A stretch of DNA of 25,244 nucleotides from Pseudomonadota bacterium (GCA_023417515.1 JAEZFL010000150.1:1-25244); one strand, 5' to 3'; positions 1 to 8,050 are shown, counted from the first letter of the stretch. A program made the numbers and translations. The notes: a model not told the origin generated them from the sequence alone.

Positions 1-2
1 AG

Positions 3-956
<954 letters not shown>

Positions 957-964
957 CCCCATCC

Positions 965-1033
965 CGTCATTCCAGCGAAAGCTGGAATCTCCGTCTTTGA
1001 GGCACTGAGATCCCAGGTTAGGCTGGAATGACG
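965..1033. repeat. REP-like palindromic repeat after rpoD
   Basis: CGTCATTCCAGC (965-976) is perfectly inverted at 1022-1033. A small inner hairpin, TCCAGC-GAAA-GCTGGA, lies at 971-986. The CGTCA.../...TGACG ends recur in the elements at 8729, 18775 and 22361. It could also act as the rpoD transcript terminator or stabiliser. It looks like a non-autonomous intergenic repeat. Confidence 0.8.
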
Positions 1034-1056
1034 AAGGGGACCCGGCGCGGCGCGCG

Positions 1057-1090
1057 TTGAAATCACTGGCGACCTAGGTTACATGTAACC
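1057..1090 (+). promoter_or_regulatory. Probable promoter/operator of the toxin-antitoxin pair
   Basis: GGTTACATGTAACC at 1077-1090 is a perfect 14-bp palindrome directly before the ribosome binding site (GGAGGAG) and start at 1104. A TTGAAA -35-like hexamer lies at 1057-1062; at 17-bp spacing the weak -10 (TACATG, 1080-1085) falls inside the palindrome. Type II antitoxins usually repress their own operon from such sites. The operator role is inferred; the palindrome is seen directly. Confidence 0.6.
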
Positions 1091-1103
1091 GGAGGAGACG
1101 CCC

Positions 1104-1319
1104 ATGCCGCCCGCCGCCCGCCCAACCTCCCGAGACAAGGTTCGCAGCCATCGCGAGCGGCTGCGCGCGCAGGGGCTGCGGCCGATCCAGATCTGGGTGC
1201 CCGATGCGCGCGCGGCCGGCTTCCGGGCGGCGGCACGGCGGCAGGCTGAGGCGGTCGCCGCCAGCCCCCGAGAGGCTGAGGACCAGGCCTTCATCGACGC
1301 GCTCTCGGCCGGGGCGTGA
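1104..1319 (+). CDS. MazE-type antitoxin (DUF3018 family)
   Basis: A 71-residue antitoxin expected to neutralise the toxin encoded just downstream and to bind the operator in front of it. The stretch RERLRAQGLRPIQIWVPDAR is the hallmark of the DUF3018/antitoxin-MazE family; a charged, probably toxin-binding tail follows (EAEDQAFIDAL). The ATG at 1104 has GGAGGAG about 7 bases upstream. The stop overlaps the toxin's GTG start (GTGA), indicating translational coupling, with antitoxin first as in most type II systems. Length is normal for the family and nothing is broken. Confidence 0.85.
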   Translation: MPPAARPTSRDKVRSHRERLRAQGLRPIQIWVPDARAAGFRAAARRQAEAVAASPREAEDQAFIDALSAGA

Positions 1320-1687
1320 AGCGCGGCGAGGTCTGGACCGCCAGCGCCGGCGGCGACTATGCCGGCAAGCCGCGCCCGGTCGTCATCATCCAGGACGATG
1401 CGTTCGCGGCGACGGCTTCGGTGACCATCTGCGCCTTCACCACCGATCCCACCGACGCGCCTCTCTTCCGTCTCGCCATCGCGCCCGACGAGAGCAACGG
1501 GCTACGCGAGCCGAGCCGCCTGATGGTCGACAAGATCGCCACCGTCCCTCGCGCCAAACTCGGGCGGCGTATCGGGCGCCTTGCCGACGCCGACCTCCTC
1601 CGCCTCAACCGCGCGCTGGCGCTGTTTCTGGGGCTGGCGACGACCGGGCAGGCGACGAGAAGTGGGGAGGCAGCGCGCCGTGCTTAG
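1316..1687 (+). CDS. MazF/PemK-family mRNA interferase toxin
   Basis: Predicted sequence-specific endoribonuclease of 123 residues. It begins MKRGEVW, the N-terminal signature of the MazF/PemK fold, followed by GKPRPVVIIQDD (about residues 17-28) and PSRLMVDKIATVPR (about 66-79), the conserved strands that form the RNA-binding and catalytic site. The GTG start overlaps the antitoxin stop. The last ~15 residues (from ATTGQATR) extend past the usual core and look disordered. All visible core motifs are intact, so the toxin may be active. Cleavage specificity cannot be read from sequence. Confidence 0.88.
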   Translation: MKRGEVWTASAGGDYAGKPRPVVIIQDDAFAATASVTICAFTTDPTDAPLFRLAIAPDESNGLREPSRLMVDKIATVPRAKLGRRIGRLADADLLRLNRALALFLGLATTGQATRSGEAARRA

Positions 1688-1788
1688 GATGTCACCGGAT
1701 TCCCGTTCGGACAACCTCGGCCTGCCTCCATTGGTGCACTGCACCGCAATGCCAACCGCAATCCTATTGAGCTGAAACGCTCGCGATC

Positions 1789-1814
1789 GGAACGGACCCA
1801 CCCCCATCGTGGTT
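1789..1814 (+). promoter_or_regulatory. EcfG-like (general stress response) promoter before the hemerythrin gene
   Basis: GGAAC at 1789-1793, then 17 bases, then GGTT at 1811-1814. The alphaproteobacterial EcfG consensus is GGAAC-N16/17-CGTT, so this is one mismatch away. The -10 ends 28 bases before the ATG, leaving a short leader with the AGGAG site at 1830-1834. This is a motif match only. Confidence 0.45.
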
Positions 1815-1842
1815 CTCCCGGCAAACGCCAGGAGCCCTTGTC

Positions 1843-2355
1843 ATGCCCACCGAAACCAAGCCCGACGCCATCGCCCTGCTCAAAGCCGATCACCGCGAGG
1901 TCGAGGCCCTGTTCGAGAAGTTCGAAAAGGCGTCCGGCGACGGCCGCAAGCGCGACATCGCCCAGCGGATCTGCCTGGAGCTCACCGTCCACGCCCAGAT
2001 CGAGGAGGAGATTTTCTATCCGGCCTGCGAGGGCAAGATCGAGGAGGACCTCCTCAAGGAGGCCTATGTCGAGCATGACGGCGCCAAGGTCCTGATCGCC
2101 GAGATCGAGGCGGGGGGCCCCGACGACGATTTCTACGACGCCAAGGTCAAGGTGCTCTCCGAGCAGATCGAGCACCATGTCGAGGAAGAGGAGAAGCGCA
2201 TGGAGGGCATGTTCTCCCAGGCGCGCAAGGCCGGCCTCGACATGGACGAGCTCGGCGAGCGGATGCGCGTCCGCAAGGAGGAACTGACCGCCAAGTACAA
2301 GGCGTCTGGCCTGCCCAAGCCCGAGACCAGCACTCTGACTGAGGTGAGCGTCTGA
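1843..2355 (+). CDS. Hemerythrin HHE domain protein
   Basis: Cytoplasmic four-helix-bundle protein of 170 residues, expected to hold a non-haem di-iron centre for O2, NO or oxidant sensing or storage. Candidate ligands are present and ordered as in the family: H17 (ADHREVE), H50 with E54-E56 (HAQIEEEIFYP), H78 (VEHDGA) and H111/H112 with E115-E116 (EHHVEEEEKRM). A Lys/Arg-rich C-terminal helix and a disordered tail follow. The start at 1843 has AGGAG at 1830-1834. Stand-alone HHE proteins of this size often sit in alphaproteobacterial stress regulons, which fits the EcfG-like promoter. The ligand bound is unknown. Confidence 0.9.
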   Translation: MPTETKPDAIALLKADHREVEALFEKFEKASGDGRKRDIAQRICLELTVHAQIEEEIFYPACEGKIEEDLLKEAYVEHDGAKVLIAEIEAGGPDDDFYDAKVKVLSEQIEHHVEEEEKRMEGMFSQARKAGLDMDELGERMRVRKEELTAKYKASGLPKPETSTLTEVSV

Positions 2356-2362
2356 CCGCTCA
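2345..2362 (+). other. Small stem-loop at the end of the hemerythrin gene
   Basis: TGAGCG (2345-2350) pairs with CGCTCA (2357-2362) across a 6-base loop that includes the stop codon. There is no U-run, so it is a weak terminator candidate at best. Confidence 0.3.
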
Positions 2363-2397
2363 GGCGATTCCGTCTGCCGCATCGCCCGTCGGTCGCG

Positions 2398-2422
2398 AGA
2401 ACCGCGCGGCCGCCGGAGCGTT
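2398..2422 (+). promoter_or_regulatory. EcfG-like promoter before the DUF2188 gene
   Basis: AGAAC at 2398-2402, then exactly 16 bases, then a perfect CGTT at 2419-2422, 34 bases before the start codon. This is one mismatch from GGAAC-N16-CGTT. A second such match next to the first raises confidence in both. This is a motif match only. Confidence 0.45.
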
Positions 2423-2456
2423 GGCGGCGGGACGTTGACTATCGAAGGAGCAACTC

Positions 2457-2687
2457 ATGCCCCGCGACACGCACCGGGTGATGCCCCATGAGGACGGCTG
2501 GCAGGTGAAGCGCGACGGCGGCCAGCGCGCCAGCCGCGTCGCCGACACCCAGGCCGAGGCCGAAAAGCTCGGCCGGACGATCAGCCGCAACCAGGAGACC
2601 GAGATTCAGGTCCACGGCCGCGACGGAAGCATCAAGCGCTCCGACAGCCACGGCAACGATCCCAATCCGCCGAAGGACAAGGCCTGA
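2457..2687 (+). CDS. DUF2188 domain protein
   Basis: A 76-residue hydrophilic protein of the DUF2188 family. The core HRVMPHEDGWQVKRDGGQRA and a following helix with TQAEAEKLGR match the family's usual 'W.vk..g..ra s....tq.eA...gr' pattern. The remainder (ETEIQVHGRDGSIKRSDSHG) also fits: these proteins normally end with a short strand read as 'vhg.dG.i...'. The start at 2457 has AAGGAG at 2445-2450. No catalytic residues are apparent and biochemical function is unknown. Its own EcfG-like promoter suggests stress induction with the neighbouring hemerythrin gene. Confidence 0.85.
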   Translation: MPRDTHRVMPHEDGWQVKRDGGQRASRVADTQAEAEKLGRTISRNQETEIQVHGRDGSIKRSDSHGNDPNPPKDKA

Positions 2688-3105
2688 CGCTCACCACCCG
2701 GGAAGGACCTCACCCTCCCGCTCGTCCCGAGTGCAATCGAGGGACGCGGGCGCCGCCCCGGCCCGGTCAGCGGCGTCCGCATTTTGTTGGATACAAATAG
2801 GATTTCACCTGTCAGCGTCGGGCGGTGAAGCACCGACTCGGCCTCGACAACGCCTTCCTTCCCGCCGTGCGCGGACGTCCCGGCGCAGTGCCTGTGCAAT
2901 CTCTTCGGGAAGCCAAAGGACAGGCGGAATGCGGCTTTGCGACAACCTCATGGTCAGTGCGAACATTGGTGACCATTCGACACCGTGAACTTCGTGAACT
3001 TCACGCGCTCGAGCGATGGAAAGCGGCGGCAGGGAAACAGGAGGAACCCCGCCGCCGCCGCGGGGAAGACATCACGCCTCCCCGCGAGCCGATGAGCGCT
3101 TGTCG
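2688..3105. other. Non-coding interval between DUF2188 gene and catalase gene
   Basis: This 418-base stretch has no credible gene; open frames here lack family resemblance or run into antisense catalase. It holds a stem-loop (2742-2778) followed by a T-rich run, and a tandem GTGAACTTC repeat (2985-2993 and 2994-3002). The repeat's end forms a 13-base palindrome, CGTGAACTTCACG (2993-3005), a possible protein-binding site of unknown meaning. Confidence 0.5.
2742..2790 (+). terminator. Possible terminator of the DUF2188 gene
   Basis: GGACGC (2742-2747) pairs with GCGTCC (2773-2778) around a very GC-rich interior that can fold further. It is followed by GCATTTTGTT. The T-run is short and interrupted, so this is a moderate-to-weak factor-independent terminator candidate. 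Confidence 0.4.
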
Positions 3106-4614
3106 TCAGGCCTCGCCCATGCCCTCGGCGGGCTGGGGCGCGGCGCCGGCGCGGACCGCGGCCTCGATACGGGCGCCGACATCGGCGTCGACCGCCTTCC
3201 AATAGTCGAAGGCGCGGCTCAGCACCGGCTCGCGGACCCCGCCGAGCAGGGAGCCGGCGACGGTCTCGACCAGGGCCGCGCGGTCGGCATCGCCGAACAC
3301 CTCGCGGACGAGTCGGCCGGGCTGGCTGAAATCGTCGTCCTCCGGCCGGAGCGTATAGGCGCTGCGCACCATCGCGCCGTCCGCCTCCCAACCCTCGGCG
3401 GCGGGGCCGGTGTCGTCTGCCCAGGGGCGGCCGTAGCTGTTCGGCGCATAGGTGGGCGCCGTGCCGCTATGCTCATAGGCCATCGGGCCATCGAACATGT
3501 AGCTGTTTACCGGGACCTTGGGCCGGTTGACCGGCAGCTGGTGGAAGTTGGCGCCGATGCGGTTGCGCTGAGCATCGTTATAGGCGAACGCGCGGCCGAG
3601 CAGCATCTTGTCGGGCGAGAGGCCGATGCCCGGCACCGTGTTGCCCGGCGAGAAGGCCGCCTGCTCTATCTCTGCATGGAAATTGGCCGGGTTGCGGTTG
3701 AGGGTCATCCGGCCGACCGGGATCAGCGGATAGTCGGCGTGCGGCCACGTCTTGGTGAGGTCGAACGGATTGATCCGGTAGGTCTTCGCCTCGTCGTAGG
3801 GCATGACCTGGACGGACAGGTCCCAGGACGGATGCTCGCCCGCCTCGATCGCTTCGTAGAGATCGCGGCGGTGATAGTCGGAATCGCTCCCGGCCATGCG
3901 CGCGGCCTCCTCGTTGGTGAAATATTCCATGCCCTGGCGGGTGTGGAAATGGTACTTCACCCAGAAGCGCTCGCCGGCTTCGTTGACCCACATATAGGTG
4001 TGCGAGCCGTAGCCGTTCATGTGCCGCCAGGTCCGCGGAAGCCCGCGCGGACCCATCAGATAGGTGACCTGGTGAGCGCTCTCGGGATTGCTGGTCCAGA
4101 AATCCCATTGCATGTTGTTGTCGCGAAGGCCCGAGCCCGGAAGGCGGCGCTGGCTTCGGATGAAGTGCGGGAACTTCATCGGATCGCGCACGAAGAAGAT
4201 CGGCGTGTTGTTGCCGACCAGGTCGTAATTGCCCTCGTCGGTGTAGAATTTGAGGGAGAAGCCGCGAACGTCGCGCCAGGTGTCGGGGCTGCCCTGCTCG
4301 CCGGCGACGGTCGAGAAGCGGGCGAGCATCTCCGTGACGGCGCCCTTCTGGAACAGCGCGGCCTTGGTGTAGCGCGACACGTCCTCGGTCGTCTCGAAGA
4401 CGCCGAACGCGCCCGATCCCTTGGCATGGGGCAGCCGCTCGATCACCTTCTCGCGGTTGAAATGCGCCATCTGCTCGAGGAAGTGGACGTCGTGAAGGAC
4501 GATCGGGCCGTCGGGGCCGATGGTCAGCGAATTGCGGTCGCTCGGCGCGGGCGCTCCGGCGCCGGTGGTCGATTTGCCCGCAATGAGGGTGTCGGCGGCG
4601 TTGTCGTTCGCCAT
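3106..4614 (-). CDS. Catalase, small-subunit haem type (probable clade 3)
   Basis: Haem catalase converting H2O2 to water and O2 in the cytoplasm; 502 residues, within the small-subunit range. Visible catalytic elements are distal His63 (ERLPHAKGSGAFG), distal Asn at 135/136 (DLVGNNTPIFFVRD) and proximal haem-ligand Tyr345 (RAFAYNDAQRNRIG). The start at 4614 has AGGAG just upstream (4622-4627 on this strand); the open frame continues further back but without family resemblance. It diverges from the zinc-finger gene at 4792. No OxyR site or EcfG-like box was found in the shared interval. The region downstream (2985-3005) carries a tandem repeat. Confidence 0.97.
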   Translation of the reverse strand: MANDNAADTLIAGKSTTGAGAPAPSDRNSLTIGPDGPIVLHDVHFLEQMAHFNREKVIERLPHAKGSGAFGVFETTEDVSRYTKAALFQKGAVTEMLARFSTVAGEQGSPDTWRDVRGFSLKFYTDEGNYDLVGNNTPIFFVRDPMKFPHFIRSQRRLPGSGLRDNNMQWDFWTSNPESAHQVTYLMGPRGLPRTWRHMNGYGSHTYMWVNEAGERFWVKYHFHTRQGMEYFTNEEAARMAGSDSDYHRRDLYEAIEAGEHPSWDLSVQVMPYDEAKTYRINPFDLTKTWPHADYPLIPVGRMTLNRNPANFHAEIEQAAFSPGNTVPGIGLSPDKMLLGRAFAYNDAQRNRIGANFHQLPVNRPKVPVNSYMFDGPMAYEHSGTAPTYAPNSYGRPWADDTGPAAEGWEADGAMVRSAYTLRPEDDDFSQPGRLVREVFGDADRAALVETVAGSLLGGVREPVLSRAFDYWKAVDADVGARIEAAVRAGAAPQPAEGMGEA

Positions 4615-4791
4615 GGGGCTTCTCCTGTTTTCGTGAATGTCCCCTTCGATATGGGACCCCCAACCGGTGTTGGAAGGCGAACGGAGGCCAACACAGGGTT
4701 GCAGGAACCGAAACATCTGGGCGCCGCCGAGGATTGGAATTGCGGGCCGAAATGCCCATCTCGACTGCACGGACAAGAAGGAGTTTGGCCC

Positions 4792-5055
4792 ATGGCGGGC
4801 GGCTGGACGCGCGACGGCGCGGTGCAGGATCAGATCGACGACACGGTGAAGGACGCCGTCCTCGCCGCGCGCGCGCGCCTGGCGACGGGCGAAGGCGAGA
4901 CCCACTGCGTGGAATGCGGCGACGAGATCCCCGAGGCGCGCCGCCGCGCCCTGCCCGGCGCCCGCACCTGCGTCCCGTGCCAGTCCCAGCGCGACGGGCG
5001 CACGGTCGCCGCCGGCTTCAACCGACGCGGCAGCAAGGACAGCCAGCTGCGCTAG
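4792..5055 (+). CDS. DksA/TraR-family C4 zinc-finger protein
   Basis: An 87-residue protein. The zinc ribbon is C39-x2-C42 (HCVECGDEIPEARRRALPGA) and C60-x2-C63 (RTCVPCQ), the TraR/DksA finger. A short N-terminal helix replaces DksA's long coiled coil, and no acidic coiled-coil tip is visible, so classical secondary-channel action on RNA polymerase is uncertain; the closest type is the short YbiI-like group. The start at 4792 has a perfect AAGGAG at 4778-4783. It is divergent from catalase, which suggests a shared stress context, but no clear common promoter element was found. Confidence 0.88.
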   Translation: MAGGWTRDGAVQDQIDDTVKDAVLAARARLATGEGETHCVECGDEIPEARRRALPGARTCVPCQSQRDGRTVAAGFNRRGSKDSQLR

Positions 5056-5186
5056 CAAGAGTCCGCGCCCCGTCGCGGGCCCTCCTTCCCAGGCCGCGCA
5101 AGCCCCGCCGCCGGGCGATCGGACGGCCGCTTTCCTCTCGCGGCTCCACGCGGTAGTATCCGCGGCGGACATTCGGGGGACCGGGG

Positions 5187-5981
5187 ATGGCCACACTTGC
5201 CCAGGGGCCGGCGGCCCGGGCCGTCGGCGACGAGCGCTTCTTCCTGCGCGGAGCGTTGCTGATGACGGCGGTGATCGTCGCCGGATTCTCGCTCCAGCTC
5301 GCGATGGGCCGGTCGACCTTTGCATCGCCGCCTCGGGTCCATGCCCACGCGGTCATGTTCATGGGCTGGGTCGGCATCTACCTGCTTCAGAATGTCTTCG
5401 TCGCGACCGGCCGAATGGCTCTTCACCGGCGGCTCGGCTGGGTCGGCGCGGCGTGGCTGGCGCCGATGGTTGTCCTCGGAACCTGGGTCACGGTCGCAAT
5501 GGTTCGGGCGGGCCAGGCGCCGTTCTTCTTCCGGCCGCTGCAATTCCTCGTGTTCGATCCCGTCGCAGTGATCACCTTCGCCGGGCTGACCACCGCGGCG
5601 ATCTTGCTGCGCCGTCGCACGGAATGGCACCGGCGCCTGCATTTCTGCGGGATGACGATGCTGCTCGCCCCCGGCTTCGGGCGGCTGCTGCCGCTGCCGC
5701 TGCTCCAGCCCTGGGCGTGGGAAGCGGCGTTCGCCCTTCCCTTGCTCTTCCCGCTCGTCGGGGCGTGGGCGGACAAGAGGCGAAGCGGCCGCGTTCACCC
5801 GGCCTGGCAGTGGGGCATCGGCACGATCCTGGCCTCGTTCGTCCTGGTCGAGGCGCTGACCTACAGCCCGCTGGGCATTTGGATCTATGACAGCGTGACC
5901 GCCGGCTCGCCCGGCATGGCGGTGCCGCCGCTCGACTTCGCGCCGCCGCCGGCCGGGCCGCTGATGACCGGGCGGAGCTAG
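5187..5981 (+). CDS. Polytopic inner-membrane protein with conserved-looking His residues, function unknown
   Basis: 264 residues with about seven hydrophobic segments (roughly 22-40, 53-72, 83-106, 118-141, 153-172, 177-194 and 208-226). Histidines sit at segment ends in recurring contexts: H52/H54 (VHAHAVMFMGW), H80 (HRRLGWVG) and H148/H152 (WHRRLHF). Such placement recalls haem- or metal-binding membrane proteins, but I do not recognise a named family. The C-terminus is a Pro-rich tail. The ATG at 5187 follows a G-rich stretch rather than a clear Shine-Dalgarno, so the start is less certain. It is flanked by the zinc-finger gene (132 bases upstream) and a direct repeat. Confidence 0.75.
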   Translation: MATLAQGPAARAVGDERFFLRGALLMTAVIVAGFSLQLAMGRSTFASPPRVHAHAVMFMGWVGIYLLQNVFVATGRMALHRRLGWVGAAWLAPMVVLGTWVTVAMVRAGQAPFFFRPLQFLVFDPVAVITFAGLTTAAILLRRRTEWHRRLHFCGMTMLLAPGFGRLLPLPLLQPWAWEAAFALPLLFPLVGAWADKRRSGRVHPAWQWGIGTILASFVLVEALTYSPLGIWIYDSVTAGSPGMAVPPLDFAPPPAGPLMTGRS

Positions 5982-5992
5982 GGAGCCGGCAG

Positions 5993-6018
5993 CGTCCGTT
6001 TTCGACCCATTGCGGACA
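5993..6018. repeat. Short direct repeat, copy 1
   Basis: The motif CGTCCGTTTTCGACCCATTG followed by CGGACAT reappears with few changes at 6309-6336. Its ends (GTCCG/CGGAC) are inverted. The copies flank the 87-codon ORF. Confidence 0.75.
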
Positions 6019-6044
6019 TTCGATGGGCGGCGCAGCATGCGCGA

Positions 6045-6308
6045 ATGCGCCTGACCCACACCATCCGGAACAGCCTCAAAACCGACCTGTCGTTTTGGCT
6101 GGAGCCATGGGCGGAGCAGTTCGACATCCCGCCGGGATCGACGCTCCGCTTACTTTGTGACTGTGCGATTGCTGACAATGCAGCTCCTCACGTCGAGGTG
6201 ACGCCGGAGTTCCTGACCTATTGGTTCGGCTCGAAATGCCGGGTCCGAGTGTGGCTCGACGACCAAGAGGTTACCTCTCCCGCTTCGTGGGCCGTGCCGT
6301 CGCCCTAA
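6045..6308 (+). CDS. Small hypothetical protein between two repeats
   Basis: 87 residues, soluble, with a short aromatic/proline-rich segment FWLEPWAEQFDIPPGSTLRL. This resembles small uncharacterised bacterial proteins of the 'LEPWg..y.ippG' type. The C-terminal half carries several Trp and Cys residues. There is no clear Shine-Dalgarno before the ATG at 6045, because repeat copy 1 lies only 26 bases upstream; the stop abuts repeat copy 2. No function can be assigned. It is probably real on composition, but a chance frame is possible. Confidence 0.5.
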   Translation: MRLTHTIRNSLKTDLSFWLEPWAEQFDIPPGSTLRLLCDCAIADNAAPHVEVTPEFLTYWFGSKCRVRVWLDDQEVTSPASWAVPSP

Positions 6309-6336
6309 CGTCCGCTTTCCACCCATTGCGGACATT
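6309..6336. repeat. Short direct repeat, copy 2
   Basis: CGTCCGCTTTCCACCCATTG plus CGGACAT, nearly identical to copy 1 (5993-6018) and in the same orientation. It begins on the base after the stop codon of the 87-codon ORF. Confidence 0.75.
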
Positions 6337-6417
6337 TGGCGGATCGGTCACCACCGCGGCAGCAGAGGCAGCCGGCTGCTGACGACCAGCGGCCTTTTCC
6401 GCGCCAGTGACGACCGG

Positions 6418-6909
6418 CTAGGCCGGCCAGGCGATCCGCGCGCAGTTGAAGCGGTGGTAGAGGGTCTCGATCAGCTGCTTGAGGTCGGCGCGGTGGAACG
6501 GCTTGACCATGAAGGTGTCGGCGCCGAGGTCGCGCGCTCCGTCGATGACGCTCGGGTCGTCATGGGCGCTCAGCATGATGATCACCGTGTCGTCGCGCCC
6601 CTCGTCCGCGCGGACCGCCTCGACGAAGTCGAGCCCGTCCATCTCCGGCATGTGAAAGTCGGAGATGATGATGTCGGGCGCGTCGCGCTCGACGGCGGCG
6701 AGGCCCGCCGCGCCATTCTCGGCGATCTCGATCCGGGTGAAGCCGAACTCGGCGAGCGCGCTGCGCACCAGGCGGTGCATCATCTCGTCGTCATCGACGA
6801 CCAGCACCTTGAGCTGGTCGGGAGTCACCGACGCGCTGTCCTCGTCCCACGAATGGACCGGCAGATCCGGAAGGTCTTCGTCGCATGGCTGGGTCATGGT
6901 GCGGCTCAT
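6418..6909 (-). CDS. Single-domain CheY-like response regulator
   Basis: 163 residues: a ~32-residue acidic N-terminal tail, then one receiver domain and no output domain. Receiver residues are complete: acidic pocket D39/D40 (VLVVDDDE), phospho-acceptor D84 (IIISDFHMPEMDG), switch S114 (IIMLSAHDD) and K136 (FMVKPF). It should signal by protein-protein contact, in chemotaxis or a phosphorelay. I chose the ATG at 6909; another in-frame ATG lies at 6897 and an upstream extension to 6948 is possible. It is divergent from the PilZ gene, with a CtrA-like box between them. The cognate kinase is not in the window. Confidence 0.9.
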   Translation of the reverse strand: MSRTMTQPCDEDLPDLPVHSWDEDSASVTPDQLKVLVVDDDEMMHRLVRSALAEFGFTRIEIAENGAAGLAAVERDAPDIIISDFHMPEMDGLDFVEAVRADEGRDDTVIIMLSAHDDPSVIDGARDLGADTFMVKPFHRADLKQLIETLYHRFNCARIAWPA

Positions 6910-6965
6910 AGCGCGAATGCATTTCCCCTTTCTTACCGGCGGGCGCACCGTGGGCGGCGCGGGGT

Positions 6966-6981
6966 TTAACCCGGGCTTTAC
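6966..6981 (+). promoter_or_regulatory. CtrA-like box between the response regulator and PilZ genes
   Basis: TTAA (6966-6969), 7 bases, then TTTAC (6977-6981). The CtrA consensus is TTAA-N7-TTAAC, so this differs at one base. The position suits control of either divergent gene. This is a motif match only. Confidence 0.4.
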
Positions 6982-6999
6982 CCGCGCCCGATAGATTCG

Positions 7000-7461
7000 A
7001 TGTCATCCCTTTCTAAAAGGCCGCGTTTTTCATTCACCAAGGGGCGGACGAGAGGACAGTCCTTGCAGGAATCGATGCCCCGCCGCGAATGTCATCCAGG
7101 CGCTGCGGCTCCCATGCCGGAGGCCCCCGGAGCCGCGTCCGTGTCCCCGAGGGACGCACGCGCGCATCCGCGGGTTCCGTTCCAGGGCTATCCCCTCGAG
7201 GTGGTGGCGGACGGAAAGAGCTGCTCGGTTCGAGTGCGCGACCTTTCCTGCGGAGGAATTTCGGGCCTGTGCGACGAGGCGCTCGATGTCGGCGCCTTCG
7301 TCACCGTGTGCTTCGCCGAGGATCACATGGTCTATGCCTGGGTGCGCTGGGTCCGCCTGATGAATGTCGGCCTGATGTTCGCCACTCCGCTCGCCCCGGG
7401 CTTCGTGCGCCGGCTTCACCGCGGGCACGGCACGTTCGTGACGGTGCGCGCGCGCAAGTGA
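7000..7461 (+). CDS. PilZ domain protein (putative c-di-GMP receptor)
   Basis: 153 residues from the ATG at 7000. The PilZ motifs are present: RAHPR (residues 54-58, the RxxxR c-di-GMP loop) and DLSCGG (81-86, the DxSxxG motif), followed by beta-strands with VYAWVRWVRLMNVGLMF. A PilZ-only protein would bind c-di-GMP and act on motility, surface polysaccharide or another partner. The ATG at 7075 has a better Shine-Dalgarno (AGGAA) than 7000 and would still keep the whole domain, so the true N-terminus may be residue 26. It is convergent with the next gene, with a 3-base gap. Confidence 0.9.
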   Translation: MSSLSKRPRFSFTKGRTRGQSLQESMPRRECHPGAAAPMPEAPGAASVSPRDARAHPRVPFQGYPLEVVADGKSCSVRVRDLSCGGISGLCDEALDVGAFVTVCFAEDHMVYAWVRWVRLMNVGLMFATPLAPGFVRRLHRGHGTFVTVRARK

Positions 7462-7464
7462 GGC

Positions 7465-7932
7465 TCAGGCCGGCCTCGCCCCTTCCCGCGCGAAAGCCGC
7501 CATCAGGCCTTCATAATCCTCCATCGCGGGGCTGGTCGCGTAGCTCCTGGCCGCTCCGGTCCTCGCCCAGGGCAGGGCTTCCGCGGTCCACACCTCCATG
7601 TAAGGCGCGAACCAGCCATGGTCGTCGAGCATCGTCGCGCGCAGGTTCACGAACCAATCCATGCCCTCGACCCGGGTGAACACCCAACCCTTGCAGCGCG
7701 CGCAGTGGTGATGGTGGACCTGCGGACCGTGCAGGCCGCCGATCTCGGTCTCGCCGGCGGTTACCGTGAAGCCGTCGGCGGGAAGCGTCACGGTGAGCGA
7801 GTAAGCGCTCGCGCTCATTTTCTGGCAGCCGGCGCAATGGCAGGCGCCGGTGAGCAAGGGCGGTTTCGTCACCCTGATGCGCACCGCATCGCAGCGGCAG
7901 CCGCCTTCCCAGGGCAGGTTCCAGTCGGACAT
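7465..7932 (-). CDS. GFA-family zinc protein
   Basis: 155 residues of the glutathione-dependent formaldehyde-activating (GFA/CENP-V) fold. Zinc-binding cysteines are at C12/C14 (GGCRCDAVR), C31/C33/C36 (GACHCAGCQK) and C77/C80 (CARCKGWVF), the full set expected. The tail carries several aromatic residues (WFVNLRATMLDD, APYMEVWT). Members were named from a formaldehyde/glutathione activity, but most have no proven substrate, so only the family is assigned. It starts at 7932, divergent from the gene at 8051. Confidence 0.9.
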   Translation of the reverse strand: MSDWNLPWEGGCRCDAVRIRVTKPPLLTGACHCAGCQKMSASAYSLTVTLPADGFTVTAGETEIGGLHGPQVHHHHCARCKGWVFTRVEGMDWFVNLRATMLDDHGWFAPYMEVWTAEALPWARTGAARSYATSPAMEDYEGLMAAFAREGARPA

Positions 7933-7977
7933 GGCCTCTCCTTCAGCCGCTAATCCGGATCAACAAAACGCGTCGGC

Positions 7978-7993
7978 TTTACCCCCTCTTTAC
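7978..7993 (+). promoter_or_regulatory. CtrA-like spaced half-sites before the gene at 8051
   Basis: TTTA (7978-7981), 7 bases, then TTTAC (7989-7993). The half-site spacing equals that of the CtrA box; each half has TTTA instead of TTAA. It lies 58 bases before the start codon. This is weaker than the other two sites in the window. Confidence 0.3.
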
Positions 7994-8050
7994 CCCGCCC
8001 GCGGTAGACGAGGCCAGCGCGCCAGGGGGGCCTGCGCCTGGAGGAGCTGC

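Noticed and set aside
2825..3205. 126-codon plus-strand open frame before catalase
   Set aside because: Low-complexity Arg/Ala product, no Shine-Dalgarno, ends antisense inside catalase.
4704..4728. EcfG promoter before the DksA-type gene
   Set aside because: GGAAC is present at 4704-4708, but no CGTT follows at 16 or 17 bases.
3016..5055. 679-codon plus-strand open frame across the catalase locus
   Set aside because: Antisense shadow of catalase in GC-rich DNA; only its last 87 codons (from 4792) are a real gene with its own Shine-Dalgarno.
5978..6335. Minus-strand frames beginning MSAMGRKRTL / MSAMGGKRTL
   Set aside because: Translations of the direct repeats at 5993 and 6309, not genes.
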